Of a stretch of DNA of 64,000 bases, positions 12,881-23,862 are shown in pieces; within the stretch, counting starts at the first letter, position 1; every line of letters begins with the position of its first letter. The DNA is taken from contig NC_088323.1 of the NCBI RefSeq assembly GCF_910592395.1, positions 11,519,501 through 11,583,500 on the forward strand, written 5' to 3'. The position numbers were made by a program, and so were the translations under genes. The notes beneath the pieces are model-generated. The model ran no database searches. It was not told the DNA's origin and saw only the letters and a program-made list of their open reading frames with translations. Source of the stretch: Lineus longissimus. Lineage: Eukaryota > Nemertea > Pilidiophora > Heteronemertea > Lineidae.

Positions 12881-13642
12881 TTCTGTTTGCATTTTAGTTT
12901 TTAGTACTACAATTCTTACATGAGTAAAAAGTAGACATTCCAAGTAACACAATAATGTTTATACTCCGATAAAAATTGATTCAAAATTGACGGAGCTACG
13001 GCATTCTGTTCGGCAATTGGCAGCGCTGATAAAATACATTGCATGTTAATGCATGCCAAATGGCACACTTTAAAAAGCGCTCATTGGACAACGTAGGGAA
13101 TCACCAGAAATGACCTCATCGCTGGTCTAAATAAAAAATATATTGGTTCCCGATCGACTCACTAGGGATACGCAGTAGAGCACAATGTCATGAAAAACGA
13201 CCCTTCGTAAATTCCAGTCACCTGCAGGACGGGTCAATTTCTCTCAATAAAGTTAATTTTGTTGACTCCTGTTATCTCTACCTTATTTTTAAAAAAAGAC
13301 AGTGGTGTTAGTCCCAAACTGGTCATTTCTATTTATGTTGACCTCTGTTATCAGGATACCTCTCGATTACAGACACTATTTTGTATCCTTGGTTGTGCTG
13401 TACAACCCAGCCTGGACATACTACAGTTGCCCATGGAGAAGTCACATCCTCTCTGACACTTCTTGCCTGTCAAGCTACCGATACAACATACTGAATTAGG
13501 GATATCTTCCGTTGCCTCCTGTAACATTTACATACCATGGATGATTACTTCAGTCACATTTCATCCAGCTGGCAGCTCTGCATTGGAAATTTGTTCTCTT
13601 GACCTTCAAACAGTAGTAATATGTAAAGAGCAAGCTCTAGTG

Positions 13643-14060
13643 AACTCACACAACTGTTTGACATGGGGAGCCCCCCCCCCCCCCCCAAAAAAAAAACGCC
13701 CGTCCTTCTGACATATTTAGCCAGTACATTGGGGGATGAGTTCCCCAAACCCCCTCCCCCGTTCTCGAAAAGTGACAGGTTTTAGCCAGTACATTGGGGA
13801 AGCCCCCCCCCCCAATAATTGCGTCACGAGGAAGGAAACAATGGGATTCACGTCCGACGTCGTAACTGTGGGTGCGGTGCGTCATGAATGCAGGATCGGC
13901 CAACGCGCGGCCCATATGGAATGCGACAAACTGTACCGGAACCAGAATTGTCATGGGTCTGCACAATTTTTTTCAGATGAACATGATGGACATATGAATT
14001 TTGTTTACACTTTACATACAGTGTATACATAACCATTACACTCACTACGTTGTGTGAGTT
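13643..14060. mobile_element. MITE M3 copy 1, TIR AACTCACACAAC
   Basis: It begins AACTCACACAAC and ends GTTGTGTGAGTT. Inside are homopolymer C and A runs (13671-13696) and a ~245-bp block that recurs in copy 2. Upstream of each copy is the same 'agagcaagctctagtg' phrase, so the true unit may start about 20 bp earlier. Small ORFs here are shadows. Confidence 0.75.
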
Positions 14061-14084
14061 AATATGAAAGAGCAAGCTCTAGTG

Positions 14085-14451
14085 AACTCACACAACTATG
14101 TCCTAGCAGACGATTTTTAAATACATGATGTCCCACACCCGCACTTAAGTGGCGCCGGTGTGAATAAATCTACTTGTGTGAATAGTCAATGGCTCATGAC
14201 GTCATCAAATAATTGCGTCACGAGGAAGGAAACAATGGGATTCACGTCCGACGTGGGTGCCGTGTGTCATGAGTGCAGGATCGGCCAACGCGCGGTCCAT
14301 ATGAAATGCGACAAAACTGTGCCGGAACCAGAATTGTCATGGGTCTGCACAATTTTTTTCAGATTCGATGGACATGATGGATATATGCATTTTGTTTACA
14401 CTTTACATACAGTGTATACGTAACCATTAGACTCACTACGTTGTGTGAGTT
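14085..14451. mobile_element. MITE M3 copy 2, direct tandem to copy 1
   Basis: Same 12-bp ends and same orientation as copy 1. The 'gcgtcacgaggaaggaaaca' block at 14215 matches 13820. It lacks the long C-run of copy 1. Copies 1 and 2 sit head to tail in one insertion site of R5. Confidence 0.75.
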
Positions 14452-14537
14452 ATAAAGCCGATATTTACTACTTTACACCCTCAGTCCTATTAGGTCATCC
14501 AGCTGAGCGCCAGGCTCTTGGGCCTCTTGTTGGGTAT

Positions 14538-14645
14538 GCAGAGTCGAGATGACCGTTCGGACGGATGAGCGCGAAATTTGAGATTCCGCGATGATATCTT
14601 GATATTCGACGAGTGATGTTCAGAACTTACAGTTGATGCAACTGT
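14538..14645. repeat. R3 fragment
   Basis: Single partial unit: 'gagatgaccgttcggacgga', 'gatattcgac'. Confidence 0.6.
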
Positions 14646-14772
14646 AAGGTTGTGTTCCAGGCAGTCAACCCTTTAAGTATAATCCCTATTACCTTCTTTA
14701 AGCCAATGGCTAGGTTATTGTGCCGACTGCCTGGTTGAACACTGTTGTGCTCCATTGTATTATTATGTACTA

Positions 14773-15893
14773 GCATTATACCCGTGGCGCAGGCAGGTTC
14801 AAATGGGCTATATCTTGATTAGATTGAATTGCAATGAAAATCTAATGCAATATCAAAGGAGCAATATTGAAGAGGCAAATTAAACCAACCATTTGTCCAC
14901 AGACTCGGACCTAGCTGTGGCGTGCTGTATGTGTGCATAAAAAGTGTATCAATTGGTCCGATAGAGATGATGAGGCAATGTCAATATGCCTCGTTCCTCA
15001 GTCAGCAATATGCCCCTTTTTATACGGAGAAGAAGGAGAACTCAGATAGGCCTTCACATGTCGGCTTCCAAATGTCTCGGGCAAGGCACTTAGTCGAAAG
15101 GCAAGCTAGAAGTTCAGCATCGTGAGCAGCTCCTTGATAAGGCCATGCCAAGTTCAGAGTGCCTCTTCAGATACATCAAGTATTGAAAGCTGTGGTGAGC
15201 ACATAAACAGACCATGGTCACCTTCATTTGAAAATTCCTTCATAATCAAGGGCTAGCTCTAACTAAAACAGCACCCATAAACAATAGACCAGCACCCATA
15301 AACAATAGACCATCAATTTGACCCCAGCTCCTAACTGCGGGAAAACCCAAGTCCAGCAACCAAAGTACCAAAAATACATTTTTGTTTACATTTGAACTGC
15401 ACACATGCGTTTGTTTACAATTTCATTTCCCGCGAAATCGTGGATTGAAAATAACATTAACCTGGGTTCAGCAGGTCAGCAGGTATACCGGCTGTTCCAA
15501 TCATCCCCCTACAGCCAGCTGTTCAAAAGGTAATGTTATTCACCCCAGAGGGAGTGCAGCAGGTCAGCAGGTATACCGGCTGTTCCAATCATCCCCCTAC
15601 AGCCAGCTGTTCAAAAGGTAATGTTATTCACCCCAGAGGGAGTGCAGATAATTGATTAAGCCCCTGCATAATTTAACAGCAATGGCTTGGCTTCTGTAAG
15701 TGGTAAGGAGAATTGACAGTGCCCGATTAAAAGTCCCTCATAACTGCTCCGCTGAAGTATATTTTTGAACAAAACCAAAACGTTGCATCAGGGTAAGGTG
15801 TCACCACAATTCATGCAAAATTTCAAGGCAATCCAACGCCTCTAAGTGTGACTTTATTCGTTCCCCTTCCAGTATTATTATATAGATTTATAG
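14773..15893 (+). repeat. R2 dispersed repeat, fullest copy
   Basis: It runs from 'tagcattatacccgtggcgc' to 'ccttccagtattattatatag'. Other copies are partial or inverted (4147-4850, 27376-27965, 31900-32437). It contains an exact-looking internal tandem duplication of about 85 bp (roughly 15471-15555 and 15556-15645, 'gcaggtataccggctgttcc'). No transposase or RT motifs, so probably a non-autonomous element. Confidence 0.7.
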
Positions 15894-16084
15894 TATTATA
15901 GAATAGTATATGTTAGTATTATGTAAGGCACACCGAATGTCTTTTGGTGTGGCCCCTTCTTGTGGAGAAGGCCTTGATAGTCCAGAGAGGACTGACGTAC
16001 ATGTACTTACAGAGAGAGACATTAAAGACTAAGTTAGTTAGACAGAGAACGTGTTGATGTTGTGAGATATGCTCAGGGATCCGC

Positions 16085-16640
16085 GGTAGGTGAGGACCAG
16101 CGACGGTTACACAACCGTTCGGCTCTTTTTGGATATACAGAGTCATGATGACTGTTGGGACGGATTGAGTGTGATATCCTGAGATTTTACGCCGACAATT
16201 TGATATTCGACTAGCGATGTATAGGTGATAGATGTTCAGCAGAATATTTTGATATTTGTCTCGTAATAGATAGGCGATGTTCGGCTTTGGCAGTAGGCGC
16301 AGCCGATTCTGCCGTTTTTTGAGTAAACAGACGAGATGACTCCTCGGACGGATTGAGCGAGAAATTTTGAGTTTCTGCGCTGATAATTTGATATTCAACT
16401 AGCGATATATACGCAATAGATTGTCATCAACGACAGTTCACAAGGCCGATCACGCTCTTTTTAGTTATACAGAGCCGAGATGAACGTACGGACGGATGAG
16501 CGCGAAAGTTTGAGATTCCGCGACGATAGTTTGATATTCGACTCGTGATATATAGGCGACAGATGTTTAGCAATGACAGTGGACGCAACCCATCGGCTGT
16601 TTTTGGATATGCAGAGTCTTGACGCAAGGGCCCAAAGCGC
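16085..16640. repeat. R3 satellite-like tandem repeat
   Basis: Three to four units with 'ggacggattgag', 'gatattcgac' and 'gcgatatata', spaced about 180, 140 and 155 bp apart. The minus strand stays open for 159 codons across 15919-16398. Confidence 0.75.
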
Positions 16641-17367
16641 CGCGTAGCGGCAAAAAAGCGAAGCTGGCGAAACATTTATAACGGGTCACCGTCACTTATT
16701 ATTGGACTTATAGCGCATTTACGGGGTTGCAACTATTTTGCTTTATAGTGTCACCAGGAAAGAAAAGCATGCGACCTAACGCCGATCTATTTGAATAAAG
16801 TGATAATTTGAAGGTATATAGTAGGAAATATCAATAAAATAATCATTCCATGTCGTCTTTTGAGGGCATTTTTGATTGTAAAAAATATATGTGTACGTCA
16901 CCGGAGTCTCTGCAATGATAATTTTATCACAGCAGTCCCGCGCAAGTAGAAGTTCTTTACCTATTAGTTCTTCACTTATTAGTCTGAATGTCTGGCGCAA
17001 AGCCATACGTTTTCCATTACGATTTCACTACGATGTTTGACAAGAAGGAGGAGTGCGCGAGATATGCTAATGAGGATACTTCCCTCGCTTGAGTTTCGGA
17101 AGAATGTTCCATATCGCGCTAAGCTGACCACTGCTGACCATGACAGGCGTGCATTGGACTGGTACAGGTTGGAACTGAACATTGAATATGCTGGTGGTGA
17201 CGCTTTCTGATGAGAAGTTGGTCATGACTGATGCAGTATCCTTGGACTTGTCCACAGCATCGTTCAATCATTGCTGTCTGAGCTGGCTTGATTCTGTACA
17301 GTCAACAGACACCAACCCCCTCAGACTCAGAAACCACAAACGCCCAACCCTTCCTGCTACCTTAATA
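16625..17367 (+). repeat. R4 dispersed repeat, copy 1
   Basis: Colinear with 23093-23770: shared blocks 'ataacgggtcaccgt', 'tgcaactattttgct', 'gctaatgaggatacttcc', 'atatcgcgc.aagct' and 'actcagaaaccacaaacgcc' appear in the same order. No coding potential recognised. R3 units flank it on both sides. Confidence 0.7.
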
Positions 17368-17705
17368 CTTCTGGATGACCGTTCGGACGGATTGAGTGCG
17401 ATATTCTGAGATTGTAGGACAATGCTTTGATATTCGACTAGCGATGTATCTAGGTGATAGATGTTCAGCATGATAGATGTTCAGCACAATATTTTGATAT
17501 TCGACTCGTGATAGATAGGCGATGTTCGGCTTTGGCAGTAGGCGAAGCGGATTGCACCGTTTTTGGGTTAACAGGGGCGCAATGACTGCTCGGACGGATT
17601 CAGCGTGAAAGTTTGAATTTCCGCGACGATAATCTGATATTCCACTAGCGATATATAGGCAATAGATGGTCAGCAATGACAGTTCACACGATCGATCACG
17701 CTCTT
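17368..17705. repeat. R3 satellite-like repeat, left of an inserted MITE
   Basis: Two units ending in 'cgatcacgctctt'. The continuation 'tttttggatatgcagag' is displaced to 18130 by the M1 element at 17706-18128, which therefore inserted into R3. Confidence 0.7.
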
Positions 17706-18128
17706 AAGACATGACCACCATTGAATATTCATAGGTTGGAGTTTCCAGACCTAACAATTAGATGCGAGTATGTTTTTAACTGTCAAGTGCATGTTTGGAG
17801 AGGTATTGAAAATATTTTTGGTGTGGCAAGTCTACAGATATAAAGAATTGATTAAAAAAAATTATATTTGAATTTTTCTAATTTGGCAATAGTGTTTTGA
17901 GATTTTTCTGCCAGTTGGCTGAAAAGAGTGGAAATATCAATGTCCAATTCGTCTATTATCATCCGTGGTCAACTACCAGTTTACTTTTCACCATTTACTT
18001 GCCCGACTGTCCGGAATATCATATCAAAATTTCAGATTCACAACCCCACGCAGTATTTGATGCGTCGCGGTCAAACATTGACAATTTAACTGCTAAAAGG
18101 CTTAACAAATCAATTGTGGTCTAGTCTC
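17706..18128 (-). mobile_element. MITE M1, diverged solitary copy
   Basis: Degenerate ends (AAGACATGACCAC and GTGGTCTAGTCTC) and colinear internal blocks match the copies at 33503-33945 and 34789-38204, for example 'gaggtattgaaaatattttt', 'gcaagtctacagatataaag' and 'gcgtcgcggtcaaacattg'. It is older than the other copies. The 75-codon ORF inside is a shadow. Confidence 0.85.
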
Positions 18129-18290
18129 TATTTTTGGATATGCAGAGCCGTGATGACCGTTAGGACCGATCAGCACGAAATTGTGAGATTCCGCGACGAT
18201 ATTTTTATATTTGACTAGCGATATGTAGGAGATAGATGTTCAGCAACGACTGTTGACGCAACCGATTGGCTGTTTTTGGATATACATGCA
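18129..18290. repeat. R3 satellite-like repeat, right of the inserted MITE
   Basis: It resumes the R3 unit broken at 17705 ('tttttggatatgcagagccg', 'gcgacgatatt', 'gctgtttttggatatac'). Confidence 0.65.
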
Positions 18291-18783
18291 AATGAGATAT
18301 TTAAAAGGCTGCGATCTGCTATCATGATCGCAGCACCTGTCGCAACGTCACCGCAAATAAGCGATTGGCTTCCATCAATGAGTGACATTTTAACTGCGAC
18401 CCATGTACCGTGTGAATTAATCTCAGCCTTTAATTCTTTCTCATCTAATTTACATTAGATTATTTCTGTTTGAAAATTGTCAATTGTTCTTAAAAACTGT
18501 TCAAATTCTTTCATGTCCTCATTTAATCTGCATAGGTTTACAGGTACTTCACCCAAAGTTCGGTCAATCGCCATCTTTGATCGGGTGCACCAGCCTTTTT
18601 ATGCAGTTGCAGATTTTTGTCAACCTCTTTATGCTGTTCTCATTGGCCATCTTCAGTGGAAAAATGTCTCTCAAATGGTTTACAATATACTTGTTAAAAA
18701 GTCCTTTATGTTCAATTAAAATGTCTGCACCAATATGAGGACTGCAGCATGATTTGTTGAAGGTAAATTTAGGACACAAACAA

Positions 18784-18913
18784 TATGGTTCCTTTTTGCC
18801 GAGTCACTTTGTTCTCGAAACTTTAGTTACAATTCCACCGTACAGGTGGCAGCATCAATCAGGACAGGCCTCATATTTTACCGTTGGTTCAAATATACTA
18901 GTATAGGCCCTAT
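18784..18913. repeat. Left copy of a ~128-bp inverted repeat flanking the Bel/Pao relic
   Basis: From 'tatggttcctttttgccgag' to 'ctagtataggccct', this matches the reverse complement of 21742-21869 with a handful of differences by eye. The pair is about 2.8 kb apart and brackets the Bel/Pao relic and an R1 copy. Confidence 0.8.
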
Positions 18914-19269
18914 TTTTATCTGCAACATTTTGCAGTAGGGTGAATTGAATTGAATCAAATTGAATTGGGCCTACATTTTAAGTCAACCTTACTTCGCAAG
19001 TTCCTGCGATTTAAATCACTGAGTGGCAACCATTCTATGAGAAATTTGTAACGATTGTTTCATGACAACAAGGATACCTGTTATCACCAAGTTTTCGTAT
19101 TTAACCTCCTTCCTTGAGGGGGAGGCAAAGGCAGTGGTTGCAGGTTTGAGCACAACAAGAGAAAACTACATGTACATTGCAGCCGTCAACCTTTAAAATG
19201 AACGATTCGGAAATAAAGATCAATTGATCTTTTCACACATACAGACGTTACTGAAGGCCTTTTTACACG

Positions 19270-20120
19270 GTGCGCGTTCAATCCAGATCAGAACTAGTCC
19301 AGGTCCGGATCCACCAGGCCACTTTGATTCATGACAGAAAGCTCGCATTCACACGGTGCGCGTTCATGGAACTGGCTTCGAAGATGATGGGGGCGACTCG
19401 TCCGTTATGTGAAAAGGGCACTGAGAAAAACAGTATGGAACCGCTGTATCACGAGGACAGAGCTAGAAACCAGTTATGTGAGATTGAGGCATATATCAAT
19501 GACAGACCTCCGACATTTGTGGGTGATCAAATATATGTTATCAGCCCCTCTCATTTTCTGTTGGGCAAACACACCAGTTACCAAACTGCTGTGTCTGAGG
19601 ATAAGAAGGTCATCTCTCAGGAAATTTTCGCTGAAAGTCAGCTGATACGTCAGAGACAAATTGATCTGTTTTGGTCAGTTTGGACCAAATACTGCATGCA
19701 CAATGTCCCACCGACTGTCAACAAACATCGGGCCAAAGGTGATTTAGACAGAGGTCAAATAGTTCTGATTCGAGAAGACAACACCCCTAGGATGCAGTGG
19801 CCTCTTGGAGTGGTCACTAAACTCTTTCTGGGAAGAGATGGTTTGGTCAGAAGCGTTGAGTTGAAAACCAAAGGTGGTACTGTTTTGAGGTCGGTTCAAA
19901 GACTGCAGGAAGTACAAGCTTAACAAGATGGAGACACTACCCCATCAGCAGTAGTTCAAAACAAGACTGCTCCATCAGTTCAACAAAATCAAGGTCAGGA
20001 TCAGACAGGGAAAACTGACACCACAACATTTAAACAGAGTACTCAGAATGCCAGTAGCAAACCAAAAGACAAGGTAGTGAAAACACGCTTTGGATGAGTG
20101 ATAAAACCCTAAAAGAAATT
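19270..20120 (+). pseudogene. Bel/Pao retrotransposon pol relic: integrase end plus DUF5641-type C-terminus
   Basis: This is the 3' end of a Bel/Pao-type polyprotein, whose integrase would insert element cDNA into the genome. A 217-codon frame covers the end of the integrase core (an EAYINDRPP block followed by ISPSHFLLGK) and the C-terminal module that usually follows it in Bel/Pao. That module shows an R-x-R-Q-x-x-LFWSVWTKY stretch, DRGQIVLIREDNTPR and WPLGVVTKLF, ending in RSVQRLQ. The frame then stops at 19921. Reading through, a polar Q/T/S-rich tail continues to a second stop at 20096 and a third near 20109, inside what resembles the usual end of such polyproteins. No gag, protease or RT lies upstream, and no LTR pair was found. 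The 85 bp near 19266-19365 is bracketed by a 15-bp direct repeat (CACGGTGCGCGTTCA). Clearly a truncated, dead relic. Confidence 0.8.
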
Positions 20121-20424
20121 CGATTTGCAGACATGGGACATTCACTCTAAATATGTGTTTTGAGACACTCCCACATTCACAGTGATTTTACAATCTGTGA
20201 TAAAGACTTGTTCATGACTGTAGAATTAGGAGTCGGAAGATGAAATTTGTTTAATTCAGTGCGATTGGTGCAATAGATACAAAAATACAGTTTAAATATT
20301 GTTCAAAGTGGTTTGTAAACTGTGTTTGTGAAATTTAATGGTTTGTAGGTATGTTATGGTAATGATGCCTAATGTAAGGAATCTGGGAAAAGTTGTAAAC
20401 AGTAGATAAATGGATGTCCTGGGG

Positions 20425-21294
20425 ACATTATGCTCACCTGGGAATCATTTAGTTGCAGACGAAATGACACATGGTGGTTAAATTGACTTTTAGATGTGAC
20501 AAAATGTGGCACTGTCAATGACAATTTTAGAGTTTGACCTCTGTGAACTTGATAAAATAGGTCACAGTTGACCTAAATTGGGTCAACTTGTACAGATGCC
20601 AAATAGGTATATCCATACAAATTTGAAGAATCTCGTACAAAAAGTTGTGAAACGTATCGACTTCAGTGGAATTTTAGAATTTGACCTTTCCGACCTTAGA
20701 AACTAGGTCAAGGCCAAAATGTTATACGCTCTATGTCAATCTTGATCATATCGATCAATGATGCACCTTTGAGGATCATACAGTGAAGGTTTCTTGATAT
20801 AACTAACATTGAGTTTTGTGACCTGACCTACTTACACCTGAAAAGTAGTTTATTAATATGTACAGATGCCCAATAGGTGTCTACATATCAAATTTGAAGA
20901 GTCTAGGACAATTAATGACAAAACGTTCTACCTTCGCTGAAATTTTAGAGTCTGACCTCTGTGACCTTTAAAAGTAGGTCAAAACAAAAATCCGTAAAAT
21001 ATGTCATGAAGTTTCATCAGAAGAATTGACAGTAAAAATGTCATTGTTCTAGCTATCGGCGTTCATGAGATAGTGATAAAATAAGGTTTTTAAATATGGC
21101 CACCTGGAGCCCAGAAAGTAGGTCAAATTGCGATGATTTTTGTGTGTCAAGTCATGTTTTCATAAGACATCCTCACACCAAGTTTCAACTTTCTAGACTC
21201 AATAGTGAGCAAACGTGCCCCTATTGTTAACGGACGACAGACGGACCGACAGACGACGGACAAGACTTGACGACATAAGCTCATATGAGCTAAA
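20425..21294 (-). repeat. R1 repeat, inverted, with head at right end
   Basis: It ends in a head-like palindrome (CATAAGCTCATATGAGCTAA) preceded by an ACGGACGACAGACGG-type tract. Internal 'gacctctgtgacctttaaaa' and 'caggtgcccaatagg'-type units are diverged. It lies directly 3' of the Bel/Pao relic. Confidence 0.65.
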
Positions 21295-21741
21295 AATTAG
21301 TACACTACAGTGCTTTAAGAAATATTTAGTCCCATTGTAGTATAAGATATAGAAAGTTTGTCTTAGACGACTACAGAAACATTGTGCATAACATAAAAAA
21401 AATCTACACTATCTTTGATTTGATGAACAGAGAAACTATGTAGACTTCATCGATTATGTTAAAAGATGTGATAAAGGAGTAAAATGAAGACATGTGTAAT
21501 AGGATAGTAAGAAGTGTAAGTGAAGTAAAAATCGCTCTCCCAACAATAGTCAAAGTAAAGTTGTATAGATGAGAGTAAAGAAAGAATACGTTCGGTAAAT
21601 ATATTTTGGATAAGTCCGGATGACTTTGGAATAGACAATGATACTGTGAAGTCATTTAAGTTAAGTTGAGGTAAGGGTTAGTTTAGTTAAGTCCAGCAAT
21701 TCAGATGTTTATATTATGCTTTTAAGAAGTGCCATAAATGT

Positions 21742-21869
21742 AGGGCCTATACTAGTAGATTTGAACCAACTGTTAAGAATGAGGCCTGTCCTGATTGGTA
21801 ATGCCACCTGTACGGTAGAATTGTAACTAAAGTTTAGAGAATAAAGTGACTCGGCAAAAAGGAACCATA
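21742..21869. repeat. Right copy of the ~128-bp inverted repeat
   Basis: Reverse complement of 18784-18913 ('agggcctatactagtag' to 'ttttt..ggaaccata'). See that entry. Confidence 0.8.
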
Positions 21870-23092
21870 ACAAATAGTACGAAGCGAACTTCATGACTCC
21901 CGTATATGAAGTGACTTTATTGACTAAGACGATATGTGAGCATGCGCATTACAACAAATACATAAATGGATAATGTATGAACAAGATACTATGACATCTC
22001 CCTTTCCTAGCCTCAACTAACAGCGTTGCTTTAGTATCAAAATAAATCAATTAATGAAGTTCAGTTAACTAAGATAAGATAGAACAGGGGTTAAAACACT
22101 AAACACAAATTAGCACATCAGAATGCTAATGTCTGGTTAGGGAGTTTTTCCCAAATGTACGCGATGATGACGTGCCCAATTAACAGGACGTAACATATAT
22201 TTTAAAATGCGTTTCCAAAGTGAATGCATGAGGACAACCCATTTGTGTCGTATATCACTGGAAACGCCCGATTCTGCAGGATGTTAAATCGGGCGTTTTA
22301 TTTCTTTAAATAAATCATAAGCGTTGCATTTGCTCCTTGCTCTGTTCACCATCCCAAATGGTAATATTGCCAATTGGGCCGGACAATCACGAAAAACCCC
22401 AAATATTATACATTTCTTCCTGAATAATTCTTACAGTGACCATTTTCCCATGAAAGACAGTTGCTTACGCTACACAAAAATCAAAAAAAATCGAGGGTCA
22501 ACTATTGAACTTTTGAGATATGTTGAATTCTGCACAAATCAGCGAAAAACGCACCAACTGGCACTGGACTGCATTTCAACACGGGGCCGACGCACATCCC
22601 AAGTTCAGTGTAAACATACGTCGGCAACAACAGTAAAATGCGTAGTTTCTTGTTAGCCGCCTATTGAGTAGCGCTCCAGGTTTCAGAAACTCCAAAAAAA
22701 CATGTCTTTGCCAAAACAACTGCTGAATCAACACTGACATACTGTGAGGACCGAGAAATCAATGATTTTAGGAACTACTGGGGGGGGGGGGCGCATGAAT
22801 AAAAAAAACAACTCCCTAATGAGACCTAAGATGTAAATAAGTAAAGTTACCAATGGTTACCAGTTATACGTAATCACTCATTACAAATTCTGCTACCTAT
22901 GCTACCTAATAAGTCTCAGCTAATCAGAATCCTGAGATGAGTAGCCCTGAATGAGTATAGTAATATTAGTGCAGGTAACCAGCTGACCAATGTTGTGTCT
23001 GGAGCTCCTGTGACATGTTCATGAGGCAAAATTAGATGAGTAATGGTTTACATTGGTATACATTGCTATGCTGCTCTAGTAAAATCCTGGAC
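21870..23092. other. No gene seen
   Basis: A 110-codon ORF at 22324-22656 has no motif. A hairpin with 12-bp arms (AAACGCCCGATT, 22262-22273 with 22287-22298) and a G-run near 22783 are the only structural marks. Confidence 0.4.
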
Positions 23093-23770
23093 GCAAGGAA
23101 CCAAAAATAGCTAAGCTGGTGAAACAATTATAACGGGTCACCGTGGCCTTATTATGGACTTTTAGCGCTATTGTGGGGTTGTAACTATTTTGCTGTATTT
23201 TGCCACGAGGAAAGAAAGCGCGCGACATAACACCAACTTACCTACGTCACAGAGTCTCTGCAATGGTCAGTCTCGCGCAGCCAGTCCTTTTTCACTTATT
23301 AGTCTGGCGCAAGCCAGGCGTTCATTGTACTAGACCTAGACCCTTTCCACCACAATGTATCTGGGCCGAAGAAACACTGCGCAAGATACCTCGAGCTGGA
23401 GCCAAGAATAGATTATGCTAATGAGCATACTTCCACATTGAGTTTTCCTAGAATGGTGCATATCGCGCGAAGCTACTTAGCCTGATACCATTAGGCCCCG
23501 TGTAGTGGCGCTGAGGTGGCCGCTGTTATCAAGAGAGTGGTTGAGTCACTCTATTTTATGACGGACCTTACCAAATGTGCTTACATTTTCGCATTGCTAC
23601 AATGAAAATACCTAATACTGGAACCACATGTCTGTTGACTGTGCTCTTAGAGAGACTGGCATCATGCCTAGTCTCTCTTAAAGCACAGTCTGCAGTCACC
23701 ACTATACCCCCTCACACTCAGAAACCACAAACGCCCACCCCTTTCTGCTACCTTAATACTTCTGGATACA
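23093..23770 (+). repeat. R4 dispersed repeat, copy 2
   Basis: Colinear with 16625-17367 (see that entry). It differs by carrying a strong hairpin at 23637-23690 where copy 1 has unrelated sequence. Confidence 0.7.
23637..23690. other. 54-nt near-perfect hairpin
   Basis: GACTGTGCT at the left pairs with AGCACAGTC at the right. AGAGAGACT pairs with AGTCTCTCT, and GGCAT pairs with ATGCC around a one-base apex, with only small bulges. It is within R4 copy 2 but absent from R4 copy 1. It could be a recent small palindromic insertion or a hairpin RNA precursor. There is no evidence of expression. Confidence 0.75.
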
Positions 23771-23862
23771 CATGGTTATGTATTAGTTCTGTTAGTGCCA
23801 GATTCCTTGACCTCGATTATATCAATATTATGAGTAAAATTGTCTAGCACTGTATCTGAAAA

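Larger units (their letters stand above)
13150..14533 (-). repeat. R5 repeat, right copy, inverted and interrupted
   Basis: Reverse-complement counterpart of 3555-4150, ending at the same GAGGCCCAAG-type head (here at about 14505-14533). Two tandem inverted-repeat elements (13643-14060 and 14085-14451) interrupt it. The uninterrupted sequence at 3630-3650 acts as the empty site: 'cagtagtataaagccg' is continuous there in complement, but is split here between 13615 and 14451. Confidence 0.65.

Noticed and set aside
13646-13966. 106-codon minus-strand glycine-rich ORF
   Set aside because: Produced by the poly-C run inside MITE M3.
14800-14830. 'ggttcaaatgg' resembling a tRNA B-box in R2
   Set aside because: The conserved final C of the B-box is missing and no A-box at proper distance or cloverleaf could be formed, so no SINE or tRNA call.
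17897-18124. 75-codon ORF
   Set aside because: Lies wholly inside the M1 MITE and is not conserved in frame in other M1 copies.
22262-22298. GC-rich hairpin followed by a T-rich stretch, like an intrinsic terminator
   Set aside because: Bacterial-type terminators do not apply in this animal DNA and no gene ends here; treated as a chance or element hairpin.
22324-22656. 110-codon + strand ORF
   Set aside because: No motif, no repeat conservation, ordinary AT-rich composition; length is within chance for this window.
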